A stretch of 64,000 bases of DNA from Acidobacteriota bacterium. GTDB taxonomy: Bacteria > Acidobacteriota > Terriglobia > Bryobacterales > Bryobacteraceae. The position numbers were made by a program, and so were the translations under genes. A model generated the notes under the pieces. That model made no database searches and had not been told where the DNA came from. It was given only the letters and a program-made list of their open reading frames with translations. How positions within the stretch are numbered: the stretch's first letter is position 1; each line of letters begins with the position of its first letter. Below are positions 27,645-36,804 of this stretch, one piece after another. Location: NCBI GenBank assembly GCA_016870995.1, contig VFZU01000012.1:1-64000 (forward strand), read 5' to 3'.

Positions 27645-28315
27645 GAGATTTTTTTGATCCAGATGTTTTTGAAGTGGATGACGGAGAACTGATCGTGGAG
27701 CTGGAGGCCGATGGGGCCGCTTGAGGCGCGTTTGGGGTCAGGCTTGGTGCGGGCGACTTCGCAGCCGTTGAGCTTGACAACGATCGCATCCTTGCGGACG
27801 GAGATGTCCATTGCGTTCCACTGGTTTTCTTTGAGTGCGTCCTTAGGGGCGTCCATGAAGCTGTAGATACTGCCGGTGGGATGAGGGTCAGGATAGTTGT
27901 TGTTGATCTGGATCTCGTAGGCGGTGCGAGCGGGAGTTTTGGTGAAGTCGGGCGGGAAGGCGATGGCGTGCTGGGCGCGGGATTTGTCGTGGAGGGAGAT
28001 GCCAGAGTTGCCGTGGTCTTTCGTCCAGAACTCGACATGCAAGTCGTATTGTTCAAACTCGGCTGTTGTGTAAAGCCAGGCTTGATGGTTGAGCCACATC
28101 AGGTAATCCTTCTCGGTGGAGAAGCGCTTGCCAGGGGCGAGGGACTTGGAATCGAAATCGCGCTGTCCGACCAGAACGCCGTTCGCGATGACGATCCATT
28201 TGCCGTCGCCACGCGGTTCCCAACCATTGAGGTCTTTGCCGTTGAACAAAGCCTGATAGCCTTTAGGCTGTGCCGTGAGGATCGTGGCGAATGCGACCAG
28301 AAGAAGAATTTTCAT
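27641..28315 (-). CDS. Secreted DUF1080 protein (3-keto-disaccharide hydrolase-like)
   Basis: A 224-aa jelly-roll protein with signal peptide MKILLLVAFATILTAQ. The motifs LFNGKDLNGWEPRGDGKWIVIANGVL, the WTKDHGNSGISLHDKS strand, AYEIQINNNYPDPHPTGSIY and the closing GPIGLQLHDQFSVIHFKNIWIKK are diagnostic of DUF1080, a family tied to glycoside degradation through 3-keto-sugars. The start is placed at the second Met (28315), which gives a better signal peptide than 28324. No other sugar-catabolic gene is adjacent. The stop (27641-27643) overlaps the MerR promoter. Confidence 0.9.
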   Translation of the reverse strand: MKILLLVAFATILTAQPKGYQALFNGKDLNGWEPRGDGKWIVIANGVLVGQRDFDSKSLAPGKRFSTEKDYLMWLNHQAWLYTTAEFEQYDLHVEFWTKDHGNSGISLHDKSRAQHAIAFPPDFTKTPARTAYEIQINNNYPDPHPTGSIYSFMDAPKDALKENQWNAMDISVRKDAIVVKLNGCEVARTKPDPKRASSGPIGLQLHDQFSVIHFKNIWIKKIS

Positions 28316-28355
28316 GCACCCCACAGTTTATCCTTAGGTAGAAGCAACCAATAGA

Positions 28356-30026
28356 ATGCCAACAGGCAAATTACAAGTAATCCCTCTCGGGGGCCTTGGC
28401 GAGTTCGGGATGAACTCGATGGCCCTTCGCTATAACGACGTCATGATTGTCATAGACGCCGGAATGATGTTTCCGGATTCGGAGCTGCTCGGCGTAGATG
28501 TCGTGACGCCAGACTTTGCGTATCTCAAAGACAACCGCGAGATGGTGCGGGCACTGATTCTCACCCATGCGCATGAGGATCATATCGGTGGCGTGCCGTA
28601 TCTGCTGTCGCAGATGAATATCCCGGTGTATGGGACTCCCTTTACGCTGGCGATGGCGGAGCGGCGGCTTGAAGAGCACCGGCTGCTCAAAGACGCTGAC
28701 TTGAACGAGGTGGAGCCGGGCGACAAGATTGAGCTTGGCCCGTTCAGCGTTCACTTTATCCGGGTGACGCACTCGACAGTGAGCTGCGTCGCGCTGGCGA
28801 TCACGACGCCGTTGGGCGTGGTGTTGCATACCGCAGACTTCAAAATCGATCAGACGCCGATCGATGACGAGCATTTCGATTTGCACGCTTTTGCCGAATA
28901 TGGCAAGCGGGGCGTGTTGCTGTTGATGAGCGACTCGACTAACGTTGAGCGGCCAGGCTATAGCGAGTCGGAGAAGGCTGTGCGGCCGAGACTGGAACAG
29001 ATTTTTGCGAGTGCCACGCGAAAGCTGGTGTTCTCCTGCTTCTCAAGTTCGATCCATCGCATCCAGCAGATTCTCGATGTGGCAGCGAAGTATGACCGCA
29101 AGGTGGCGCTGCTGGGGCGGAGTATGCTCGCGACCACGGAGATCTCGCATGATCTGGGGTTGTTGCGGATTCCCGATAACCTCTTGTTGAGGCCGCAGGA
29201 CATTATGGATACGGTGCCGCATCGAGTGTGCTGCATTGTGTCGGGGACGCAGGGCGAGCCGATGTCGAGCCTGTCGCGGGTGGCTGTAGATAATCACAAG
29301 AACCTGTCGGTGAAGGCAGGCGACACGGTGGTATTGTCGAGCCGCGTGATCCCTGGCAACGAGAAGCCGATCGGGCGGATGATGAATCACTTTGCGCGAC
29401 GTGGCGCGGATTTGATCTATGGCGGCGGTGGGCCGCCCGTGCACGTCTCAGGACATGGTTTCCGCGAGGAATTGACTCTGATTTTGAACCTGGTGAGGCC
29501 GAAGTACTTCATGCCGGTGCATGGCGAATACCTGCAACTGGTGCGGCATGCCAAGCTGGCTTCGCACCTTGAAGGCAACGGACTTGAGTCGACCTTTATC
29601 ATCGAGAACGGCGAGAGCCTGGTGATCGACGAGAAGGGTGCGCGCAAGGGTGAAAAGATCAACACGGGACGGATCTGTATCGACTCGGGTTCATTGGGTG
29701 ATGTGGTTGAGGATATGGTGATCCGTGATCGCCGGCATCTGGCCGAGGACGGGTTTGTGATCCCGGTGATTGCGATCGAAAAGGCGACCGGGCAGGTGCA
29801 AGGATTACCCGAGATCATCAGCCGCGGGTTTGTGTCGCTTGAGGAATCGAGCGAGTTGCTGCCGTATGCCAAGCAGTTGGTGATCAAGACGCTGGAGAGT
29901 TCGAACGCGGAAGAACGATCGGACTGGGGCGTGATGCAGGAGAAGATCCGGACGGATCTGAAGCGGTTCCTCAACAAGGAAACGCAGCGGCGGCCTTTGA
30001 TTGTGCCGGTGATTCTGGAGGTTTAG
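28356..30026 (+). CDS. rnj: Ribonuclease J
   Basis: A 556-aa metallo-beta-lactamase/beta-CASP nuclease that acts as 5'-3' exonuclease and endonuclease in RNA decay and rRNA maturation. The start LQVIPLGGLGEFGMN, the metal motif HAHEDH (H71, H73, D75, H76), the motif D-S-T-N-V-E-R-P-G with the beta-CASP domain (about 210-360), and MPVHGEYLQL are all present; a C-terminal domain with KRFLNKETQRRPLIVPVI completes it. It is cotranscribed with the downstream flavin oxidase (6 bases between stop and ATG). The stop is TAG. Confidence 0.97.
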   Translation: MPTGKLQVIPLGGLGEFGMNSMALRYNDVMIVIDAGMMFPDSELLGVDVVTPDFAYLKDNREMVRALILTHAHEDHIGGVPYLLSQMNIPVYGTPFTLAMAERRLEEHRLLKDADLNEVEPGDKIELGPFSVHFIRVTHSTVSCVALAITTPLGVVLHTADFKIDQTPIDDEHFDLHAFAEYGKRGVLLLMSDSTNVERPGYSESEKAVRPRLEQIFASATRKLVFSCFSSSIHRIQQILDVAAKYDRKVALLGRSMLATTEISHDLGLLRIPDNLLLRPQDIMDTVPHRVCCIVSGTQGEPMSSLSRVAVDNHKNLSVKAGDTVVLSSRVIPGNEKPIGRMMNHFARRGADLIYGGGGPPVHVSGHGFREELTLILNLVRPKYFMPVHGEYLQLVRHAKLASHLEGNGLESTFIIENGESLVIDEKGARKGEKINTGRICIDSGSLGDVVEDMVIRDRRHLAEDGFVIPVIAIEKATGQVQGLPEIISRGFVSLEESSELLPYAKQLVIKTLESSNAEERSDWGVMQEKIRTDLKRFLNKETQRRPLIVPVILEV

Positions 30027-30032
30027 CAGGCG

Positions 30033-31397
30033 ATGTGGAACTACCTTGAAGACGCTTCGAACTATCAGGGCCATGCCGAGAAGATTCTGATTCCGGAAAC
30101 GGAAGCCGAGCTTGTGGGGATCCTTGCCGAGGCTCAGGCCAGTGGAACGCCAGTGACGATTGCTGGTGGCGGTAGTGGACTGACGGGAGGCCGGGTGCCC
30201 GAGGGCGGCTGGTCGATCTCGCTTGAGAAGTTCAACAAGATGGAGATCCACGAGGGCCGCGCGGTGTGTGGCGCGGGTGTGATTCTGCGGGATCTGCACG
30301 CGGCCGCGCGGCGCAGCGGACAGTTTTATCCGCCCGACCCAACCGAGACGATGGCGGCGATCGGCGGGACGATCTCATGCAATGCGTGCGGATCGCGGAG
30401 CTTTATGTACGGCGCGACGCGCCGATGGATTGAACGCCTGCGCGTGGCGCTAATGGATGGACGCGTGCTCGACTTGCGGCGCGGGGACAAGATTGATTTT
30501 GGAGTGAAGCCGGTGCACCGGCCGCGGTCGACGAAGCATTCGGCGGGGTATCCGCTGGAGCCTGGAATGGACTGGATCGATCTATTCACGGGATCGGAAG
30601 GCACGCTGGGTGTGGTGATCGAGGCGGAGTTGAAGTTGCTGCCGCTGCCCAAGGAATTGTTGAACGGGATCGTGTTTTTCGCCAAAGACGAAGACGCGAT
30701 CAATGCTGTTGAGGCCTGGCGTAGTGTCGAAGGCTTGCGGATGCTCGAGTATGCCGACAAGCCGTCGCTCGATCTGATTCGCGAGAAGTACAACGACCTG
30801 CCGGAGAAGGCTGCAGCGTGCGTGATTGTCGAGCAGATTGTCGAGGATGACAGCGCGGTGGATGCCTGGGTGGAGCGGCTCGAAGCGCACCATGCGATGG
30901 GCGAGGAAAGCTGGTTTGGATCGAATGAGGCGGACCGGGAACGGTTTCGCGCGTTTCGTCATGCGCTGCCTGAGAGGGTGATCCAACTGGTGCGGCAGAT
31001 GGGGTTTCCGAAGCTGGGATCGGACTTCAGTGTGCCTGTTGAAAAAAACCGGGAGATGCTGGATTACTATCGCGGCCAGATTGCGGCTCGGTTTCCGGCT
31101 CCGCATGCGATCTTTGGGCACATTGGTGACGCGCACGTGCACGTGAACCTATTTCCAGCGAGCGAAGAACTGATCGCCGAAGGCAAGAAGCTGATGGATG
31201 ACTTTGCGCGCAAGAGCGTGGAACTGGGTGGGACCGTAGCGGCCGAGCACGGGCTGGGTAAGCGGAAGCGGCACTTCTTGCCGTTTCTCTACAGCGAAGC
31301 CGAAATCGAGGCGATGAAGGACGTTAAGAGACTGTTGGATCCGAAGTGGCTCTTGGGCCGCGGTAATCTATTCCCCATGTCTCCAGAGCATCCCTGA
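30033..31397 (+). CDS. FAD-linked oxidase, GlcD/D-lactate dehydrogenase type
   Basis: A 454-aa flavoprotein of the glycolate oxidase GlcD/D-2-hydroxyacid dehydrogenase family. The N-terminal PCMH FAD domain is visible (LAEAQASGTPVTIAGGGSGLTGG, IGGTISCNACGSRSFMYGATRRWIERLRVA), as is the C-terminal substrate domain with FGHIGDAHVHVNLFP and the final GGTVAAEHGLGKRKRHFL and LLDPKWLLGRGNLFP. Substrate likely glycolate or D-lactate; a D-lactate-dehydrogenase-like gene lies at 46.3 kb but is not linked. It follows RNase J directly. The last 74 bases overlap the convergent hybrid kinase, an unusually long overlap. Confidence 0.9.
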   Translation: MWNYLEDASNYQGHAEKILIPETEAELVGILAEAQASGTPVTIAGGGSGLTGGRVPEGGWSISLEKFNKMEIHEGRAVCGAGVILRDLHAAARRSGQFYPPDPTETMAAIGGTISCNACGSRSFMYGATRRWIERLRVALMDGRVLDLRRGDKIDFGVKPVHRPRSTKHSAGYPLEPGMDWIDLFTGSEGTLGVVIEAELKLLPLPKELLNGIVFFAKDEDAINAVEAWRSVEGLRMLEYADKPSLDLIREKYNDLPEKAAACVIVEQIVEDDSAVDAWVERLEAHHAMGEESWFGSNEADRERFRAFRHALPERVIQLVRQMGFPKLGSDFSVPVEKNREMLDYYRGQIAARFPAPHAIFGHIGDAHVHVNLFPASEELIAEGKKLMDDFARKSVELGGTVAAEHGLGKRKRHFLPFLYSEAEIEAMKDVKRLLDPKWLLGRGNLFPMSPEHP

Positions 31398-34300
31398 GTT
31401 TGTTGAAGTCGATGGGTTTGGTGAGGTAGCTGTCCATGCCGGCCTCGAGGCATTTCTCAAGGTCGGATTCCATGGCGTTGGCGGTGATGGCGACGATGGG
31501 GATGTGGCGATTGGAGTGTTCGCGCTCCCGGATGCGGCGGGTGGCTTCATAGCCATCCATCAGAGGCATTTGGCAATCCATCAGGATGAGATCGAATTTT
31601 TGCGTGTCGAGAAGTTCAAGGGCCTCAATGCCGCTCTCGGCAACTCTGGCCTGACAGCCGAGACGCTCAAGCAGGCGCAAGGCGAGTTTCTGATTAACCT
31701 TGTTGTCTTCGACAAGAAGAATTTCAAGGGAATCGCTGAGGGGTTGAAGAGCTTCGACGGTGGAGTGCTTGCGTTGGAGCGTGCTCTCCGGTGCGGCGTC
31801 GAGCTGAAGATGGAGGCGGAATTCACTGCCTTCGCCAACGACACTTGAGGCATCAATGGAGCCGCCCATGAGGCTCGCCAGGCTTTGTGAGATCGAGAGA
31901 CCGAGGCCGCTGCCGCCGTAGCGGCGCGTCGTCGAGACGTCGGCCTGGGTGAACTTTTGGAAGACCAACTGGAGCTTGTCTTCGGGGATGCCGATGCCGG
32001 TATCTTTGACCGTGATGTCGAGGTTGAAGGCGCTGCCGACGTTGTAGCTGATCGCGGCTTCGATGCGAATGCCGCCTTCGTGAGTAAACTTTACGGCGTT
32101 GCCGGTGAGATTGAAGAGGATCTGACGGATGCGGAGTGCGTCGCCGTAGAAGGCGCGTGGAGCGTCTTTGGGGTAGATGACTTCCAGCTTGAGGTGTTTT
32201 TCTTCGGCACGGACCCTCATGAGCTGGGCCACTTCTTTGAGGAGCTCGGCAAGGTCGAGCGGAGCACGCTCGATGGTGAGCTTGCCGGCTTCGATGCGGG
32301 AAAAATCGAGGACGTCGTTGATGAGTGCGAGTAGCGATTGAGCGGAGTAAGAGATGGTTTCGGCGTAATCCTGTTGCTCGCGGTTGAGGTTGGATTCGAT
32401 CAGAAGCTGGCACATGCCCGTGATGCCGTTCATGGGGGTGCGGATTTCGTGGCTGATCATGGCGAGGAAGTCGCTCTTGGCCTGGTTGGCGTTTTCGGCT
32501 TTCTGGCGGGCTTCGGCTGCGGCGATTTCGGCGTTGGTGGAATCGGTGATGTCGCGGAGGTTGGTGACAATGGCGCCCACGGCCGGGTTATCGAACAGGT
32601 TGCGCGAGATGACTTCGATCCAACGGTACTCGCCGTTCTTGTGCTTCATGCGGATGCGCGAGCGTTGAGTCTGGCCGGGAGTTTCGAGGAGGCTCGAGAG
32701 GCGGCTGTTGCTCGAGTCGCGGTCATCTGGGTGGATCAGGTCAGGGCGGAATTCTCCGATGAGCTCGCTGGTTTCGTAGCCGAGGATGATGGTGACGGCA
32801 GGGCTGACGTAGAAAACCCGGCGGTTGCGGTCCCAGAGCGTGATGCCGACAGAGCTGTATTCAATGAGTGCGCGGAAGCTTTCTTCTTTTTCGGCGAGTT
32901 GCTTGTTGTGCTTGTAGGTGCGAGAAACAAAGCCATAGATCGCAATGAGGGCGGCGATGAGGCTGAGCCCGACGGGGATCAGAAAGACTGGCTGCATCCA
33001 GAGCGGTGGGCTAATCGAGAAGGCCAGCGGAGCGGAGATGGCGGACATGGATCCGAAGCGGTCGCGAGACTGGAGTTCGACCTGCTGGACTCCATAGGAC
33101 AACCCTGAAAGGGTGCTGGAGGAGGCAGGCTGCCATGGCGACCAGGCACCTCCGTTGAGACGGAAACGGGAGCTATGGTTGGCCGATTCGGAAGAGTCTT
33201 CGCTGGAGTGGACACGCCAATCGAGTTGAGCGGTCGCACCGTCGACGCGCGCCGTGGGTTGCGAGACAACCGGTGGCTTGCGTTTGAGTACATCCAGGTC
33301 GAGGCAGAACAGGCCACCTCCATCGCTGCCGGTACAGAGATGACCGCGCCAGAAGGCGAGTGGCCAGAGGAGGGGATTACTAAGCCCATCTGCCTGGGCA
33401 AGATTCGACCAGGCACCATTGCGGCGCAGCGCAAGGCCGGCCCGAGTGGCGACCCAAAGGTTAGACTCGGCGTCTTCGACAACGGACCAGCCATGGCGGC
33501 CCGTTGAAAGCGCAGAGGTATCCTCGTAGGCGACCGTGTCGTCCTTGCGTATCATGCCGAGGCCATTGCGCCGGTCCACAAAATAGACGCCACCCTGGCG
33601 GGCGGATTGGATGTTAAAGACGGCGCCGGGACGAAGGCCCGTTTGGGTAGTCCAATTGGTCCAGACTCCTTTTGCAAAGCGGCTAATGCCACTGAAAGAA
33701 GCAAACCAGAGGGTGCCATCCGCCGTGGATGCCATGGCATAAGCGCGAGGGTCTTTGAGGCCTGCGATTTGATCCCAATTTGAGAAGCGTACGCCATCGA
33801 ACCGATAGACGCCGCGAAGGGCATCCGCGCGTCCCCGCCCCGTGGAGAGAGCCCAGAGGTGGCCGTCCGGATCTACGTGGAGGTTGTGATAGTAGGTTGC
33901 CCCCAGCCCGTCGGACGTGCCGAAGTGGCGCCAGAGGCCGTCGGAGTAACGGTAGACCCCTTCGAAGGCGGCACCACTGGAACACCAGATCGCGCCAGAA
34001 GTGTCCTGGGCGAGAGCAGTGACGAAACTCAGAGACTTACCGAGGACCGAAGAGATGAACTCAATGCGGCCATTGGGATGGACAATCGAAATTCCCTTGG
34101 AAGTGCCAAGCCAGAGCTTGCCGTCGCGGGCGGACAAGAGAGAATGCACGTAGTTGCCCCGGTTTGGGGAGGAAAACTGTATCCTGGACCAATCTGAACG
34201 GTGTGAACGCAAGAGGTGGATGCCGTTGCTGGTTGCGACCCAAAGACGGTCCTGGCTGTCGAAAAAGACATGCCTGGCGTTGCGAAGAGGAGCGGGGGTC

Positions 34301-35106
34301 GGCAGGAGAGGCTCCCAAACGCCAGCCTGTTTGATCCAGACATCTTCCGTATCAAAAGAGACGATTGCTTCCCCCTGGCGTGAGATTGCGACGATGTTTG
34401 CAATCAGGCCACTTGATTGCGGGATGCGGCGAGGCTGAGCCCCTTTTGACCATTCCCAAACGCCTTGCCATGCCTGCGGGAACCCAACGGAGAAGAGGCC
34501 TTCGCCGAGTGTGTTGTCCGCCGCGGCACGGACCGTTGTAGCGGAGATGTGATCTGGATTGGGAAGAGTGCTGACTGGCAGGGCGACGGACCAACCCGAT
34601 GGGTCGAGCTTTAATAGGCCCTGCTTACCGGCAATGAAGGTTGGGCGGCCTGGAGTGAAGCTGAGTGGGGAGCCGAAATATTCGGTTCCATTCAGGACTA
34701 CCGCCCCGAGGGCAGATCGACGACCGTCCCATACGTGGAAGTTGCGCTCATTTGTCTGCACAATCGTCTTGCCGTCGGCCGCTGGCGCACTGGTTGTAAC
34801 TCGAACGGATTTGCCATTGAAAGTGAAGCTGATCGGTTGGCAGTCTGTGCGGGAGTAAATGACCGGGAGACGATCTCCCGTGGCGAGGATGCGATCTCTA
34901 TCGAGAGGTTGCATGCGGAGGTGGGATTCGATTTTTGCGCCGCCGAGGCAGTAAGGCTGGTGCCAGGCGAATCCGTCGTACCAGACAACACCGTCACCCG
35001 TGTTGGCCCAGATGGTGCCGTCGGGGGATTCCACGATCTGGAGGATGTCCGTGCTGGGAAGGCCGTCGCGCTGGGAAAAGTTCACCCAGCGCCAGGTCTC
35101 CTGCAT
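31324..35106 (-). CDS. Hybrid two-component histidine kinase with periplasmic propeller sensor
   Basis: A membrane sensor of at least 1260 aa. Domains in order: two-component-regulator propeller blades (from about 12 to 620, such as RDGLPSTDILQIVESPDGTIW), Y_Y_Y domain (about 640-730), one membrane helix (FLIPVGLSLIAALIAIYGF), PAS (about 770-890), HisKA with phospho-acceptor His in ISHEIRTPMNG, HATPase (DTGIGIPEDK, GGSGLGLSI), and a receiver with Asp in LILMDCQMPLMDG. It ends the ECF-sigma operon. The first ATG (35106) leaves no signal peptide; the same frame runs upstream through a signal-like stretch (see next entry). The receiver is complete; the tail overlaps the convergent oxidase gene by 74 bases. 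Confidence 0.92.
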   Translation of the reverse strand: MQETWRWVNFSQRDGLPSTDILQIVESPDGTIWANTGDGVVWYDGFAWHQPYCLGGAKIESHLRMQPLDRDRILATGDRLPVIYSRTDCQPISFTFNGKSVRVTTSAPAADGKTIVQTNERNFHVWDGRRSALGAVVLNGTEYFGSPLSFTPGRPTFIAGKQGLLKLDPSGWSVALPVSTLPNPDHISATTVRAAADNTLGEGLFSVGFPQAWQGVWEWSKGAQPRRIPQSSGLIANIVAISRQGEAIVSFDTEDVWIKQAGVWEPLLPTPAPLRNARHVFFDSQDRLWVATSNGIHLLRSHRSDWSRIQFSSPNRGNYVHSLLSARDGKLWLGTSKGISIVHPNGRIEFISSVLGKSLSFVTALAQDTSGAIWCSSGAAFEGVYRYSDGLWRHFGTSDGLGATYYHNLHVDPDGHLWALSTGRGRADALRGVYRFDGVRFSNWDQIAGLKDPRAYAMASTADGTLWFASFSGISRFAKGVWTNWTTQTGLRPGAVFNIQSARQGGVYFVDRRNGLGMIRKDDTVAYEDTSALSTGRHGWSVVEDAESNLWVATRAGLALRRNGAWSNLAQADGLSNPLLWPLAFWRGHLCTGSDGGGLFCLDLDVLKRKPPVVSQPTARVDGATAQLDWRVHSSEDSSESANHSSRFRLNGGAWSPWQPASSSTLSGLSYGVQQVELQSRDRFGSMSAISAPLAFSISPPLWMQPVFLIPVGLSLIAALIAIYGFVSRTYKHNKQLAEKEESFRALIEYSSVGITLWDRNRRVFYVSPAVTIILGYETSELIGEFRPDLIHPDDRDSSNSRLSSLLETPGQTQRSRIRMKHKNGEYRWIEVISRNLFDNPAVGAIVTNLRDITDSTNAEIAAAEARQKAENANQAKSDFLAMISHEIRTPMNGITGMCQLLIESNLNREQQDYAETISYSAQSLLALINDVLDFSRIEAGKLTIERAPLDLAELLKEVAQLMRVRAEEKHLKLEVIYPKDAPRAFYGDALRIRQILFNLTGNAVKFTHEGGIRIEAAISYNVGSAFNLDITVKDTGIGIPEDKLQLVFQKFTQADVSTTRRYGGSGLGLSISQSLASLMGGSIDASSVVGEGSEFRLHLQLDAAPESTLQRKHSTVEALQPLSDSLEILLVEDNKVNQKLALRLLERLGCQARVAESGIEALELLDTQKFDLILMDCQMPLMDGYEATRRIREREHSNRHIPIVAITANAMESDLEKCLEAGMDSYLTKPIDFNKLRDALETWGIDYRGPRATSDPTVS

Positions 35107-35226
35107 GGCTGCGCCGAGACGAGGCCGCTGCTTTAGCTGAAAGTTTTCAGTTTCCGCCGGAAACAGAATCCCTTGCGATAGCAGGAAGACCGCAACTAAT
35201 GTAAGACAAAACGGAATCGGGCTAAT
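35107..35226 (-). other. Probable signal-peptide extension of the hybrid kinase without a usual start codon
   Basis: Upstream of the ATG at 35106 the same frame encodes IPFCLTLVAVFLLSQG followed by ILFPAETENFQLKQRPR, a convincing export signal, which a periplasmic propeller needs. Back to the in-frame TAG that ends the upstream gene (35296) there is no ATG, GTG or TTG. ATT at 35217 has GAGAGG nine bases upstream (35232-35227), so a rare ATT start is the best guess; a lost ATG is the alternative. Confidence 0.55.
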
Positions 35227-35295
35227 CCTCTCTAAGGCGTATCGACCAAAAACTGCTCCCTTGATAATAGAATGCCCGACTCCGTTAAGAAATCC

Positions 35296-36105
35296 CTAGT
35301 TTGACTTACGAATGTAAATTTTGCCGTTGAAATTCTTGAAAGAGTAGTCTGGTCCGCCGCCGTTGATGGTCCCCAACGAGCTGGTGTTCATCCGGACCCG
35401 GCTGCTGTTGCGCGGAGTGGATCGCGGCTCGGACTTTTCAATGGTGGTGGAGGTCGGCTGCATTTTCACGTCGAAATCGGTGAAGATGTCCCCCATTGAG
35501 TTCTGCATCTTGAGGTTGGCTTTGATCGAGGCCGGGAGTGTGACGTCGATCGTTCCATTCATGGAGCTGAAGCTCATGGGCTTGGTGGGATCGACGGACT
35601 TGAACTTAGCCAAGAGTTTGCCGTTGAGGGCGTGTGCGACGACAGAGCCAGAAACATCGTTGAGCTGGATGCCGCCGTTGGTTGAGTTCAGCTCCATGTC
35701 GCCATCGACACCATCGACGGTGAGCATTTTGCCGTTGACGACCGAGAGTTTGAGTGATGTTTTTGCCGGGACGTAGATCGTGTAGTTTTCGCTGCGGGAT
35801 TTCCAGCCAAGAGAGATGGTGACGACGTTGTTTTCTTCTTCGAGAGTGATGGAGGAGCCGATCGTGTTGAGGCGCTTGAGGCCTCTGGCGGATTCCGGTA
35901 CCTCTCGTTCGGTCTCTTTCTCGGAGGTCGAAATGGATTCGACCTGGACATCCTTGCCCGCATGGGCCTTGACGGCGATGGAGCCGTGGAGGATGTTCAT
36001 TTTGACTGTGCCAGCACGAGCCGGGTCGCTGAAGGCGATGGTGAGCTTTTCGCTTTGAGTTTGTGCAAAGAGGTTGGCGGCGAGCAGTAATAGAGCCAGT
36101 TTCAT
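35296..36105 (-). CDS. Secreted DUF4097-like beta-repeat protein
   Basis: A 269-aa exported protein (signal MKLALLLLAANLFAQ). The body has the repeated short strands with N-G/D-G turns seen in DUF4097 putative adhesins (LSVVNGKMLTVDGVDGDMELNSTNGGIQL, VVAHALNGKLLAKF, FSSMNGTIDVTLP), a right-handed beta-helix-like pattern. It ends with KNFNGKIYIRK. It follows another DUF4097 protein in the same operon (12 bases between). In known contexts DUF4097 proteins accompany sigma/anti-sigma pairs and probably sense or modify the envelope; the exact role is unknown. The stop is TAG. Confidence 0.8.
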   Translation of the reverse strand: MKLALLLLAANLFAQTQSEKLTIAFSDPARAGTVKMNILHGSIAVKAHAGKDVQVESISTSEKETEREVPESARGLKRLNTIGSSITLEEENNVVTISLGWKSRSENYTIYVPAKTSLKLSVVNGKMLTVDGVDGDMELNSTNGGIQLNDVSGSVVAHALNGKLLAKFKSVDPTKPMSFSSMNGTIDVTLPASIKANLKMQNSMGDIFTDFDVKMQPTSTTIEKSEPRSTPRNSSRVRMNTSSLGTINGGGPDYSFKNFNGKIYIRKSN

Positions 36106-36117
36106 GGGTGTTTGTGT

Positions 36118-36804
36118 TTAAGCCTTTCTGTCGGTGATGCGGATATCGCCGTTGAGTCCCTCGATGTGGATGTGAATCCCCCCTCGCCCGAGGCGACCGC
36201 CCGCAAAGCGGTTTCTGCTAACAATACGCTTCATGCCGTTGTCTGTCACTTTCGTCTCTGACATATCGGCGATTGGAGTCATGTCCCATTGCGAATAGAT
36301 GTGACCGTTGAGGGTTTTGATCTCGAAGTCGGCGTTGGGTTGGGACGGGAAAGCGAGGACGATCTCGCCATTGATGTTCTTGATGTAGACGTCTTTGGTT
36401 GGTTGCGTCGCGCAGGTGAGATCGATGCTGCCGTTGATGCCTCTGAGGAGCAAACGGGTCGAGGCGGGCGCTTCAATCTCCACATTGTGACGGTGCTTGT
36501 AGCGTTGCCAGCGGCGTTGCTCGGGTGCTTCTACCCAGACCTTAAGGGTGTTGCCGTCGAGGCGCGGCTCGAAACGGACTTCGCGCTTGGCGAGTTCGAG
36601 ATCTTCCGGAGTGGGTGCGGTGAGCTGGATGTCAGCCCGGACTGTGATCTGGTTTGAATTGCTCAGCAGAAGCTTGATGTTGCCGCTGGGAATCTCGACG
36701 TCGAGAGTTTGCGGAGCCAGAGGAAACGACTTGCTGTGACGGTAGTCATGCTGTTGCGCCCCGAGAAGGGCGAGCGGAGTGAGGAAGATGGCACGACGAT
36801 TCAT
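36118..36804 (-). CDS. DUF4097 family protein
   Basis: A 228-aa protein with a short export signal (MNRRAIFLTPLALLGAQ). It shows DUF4097 strands: TLDVEIPSGNIKLLLSNSNQITVRA, RLLLRGINGSIDLTCA, VYIKNINGEIVLAFPSQPNADFEIKTLNGHIYSQW and the final IHIHIEGLNGDIRITDRK. Its start overlaps the anti-sigma gene by 4 bases, so the pair is translationally coupled; this links it functionally to the sigma system (inference). It is a distant paralogue of the following gene product. Confidence 0.85.
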   Translation of the reverse strand: MNRRAIFLTPLALLGAQQHDYRHSKSFPLAPQTLDVEIPSGNIKLLLSNSNQITVRADIQLTAPTPEDLELAKREVRFEPRLDGNTLKVWVEAPEQRRWQRYKHRHNVEIEAPASTRLLLRGINGSIDLTCATQPTKDVYIKNINGEIVLAFPSQPNADFEIKTLNGHIYSQWDMTPIADMSETKVTDNGMKRIVSRNRFAGGRLGRGGIHIHIEGLNGDIRITDRKA

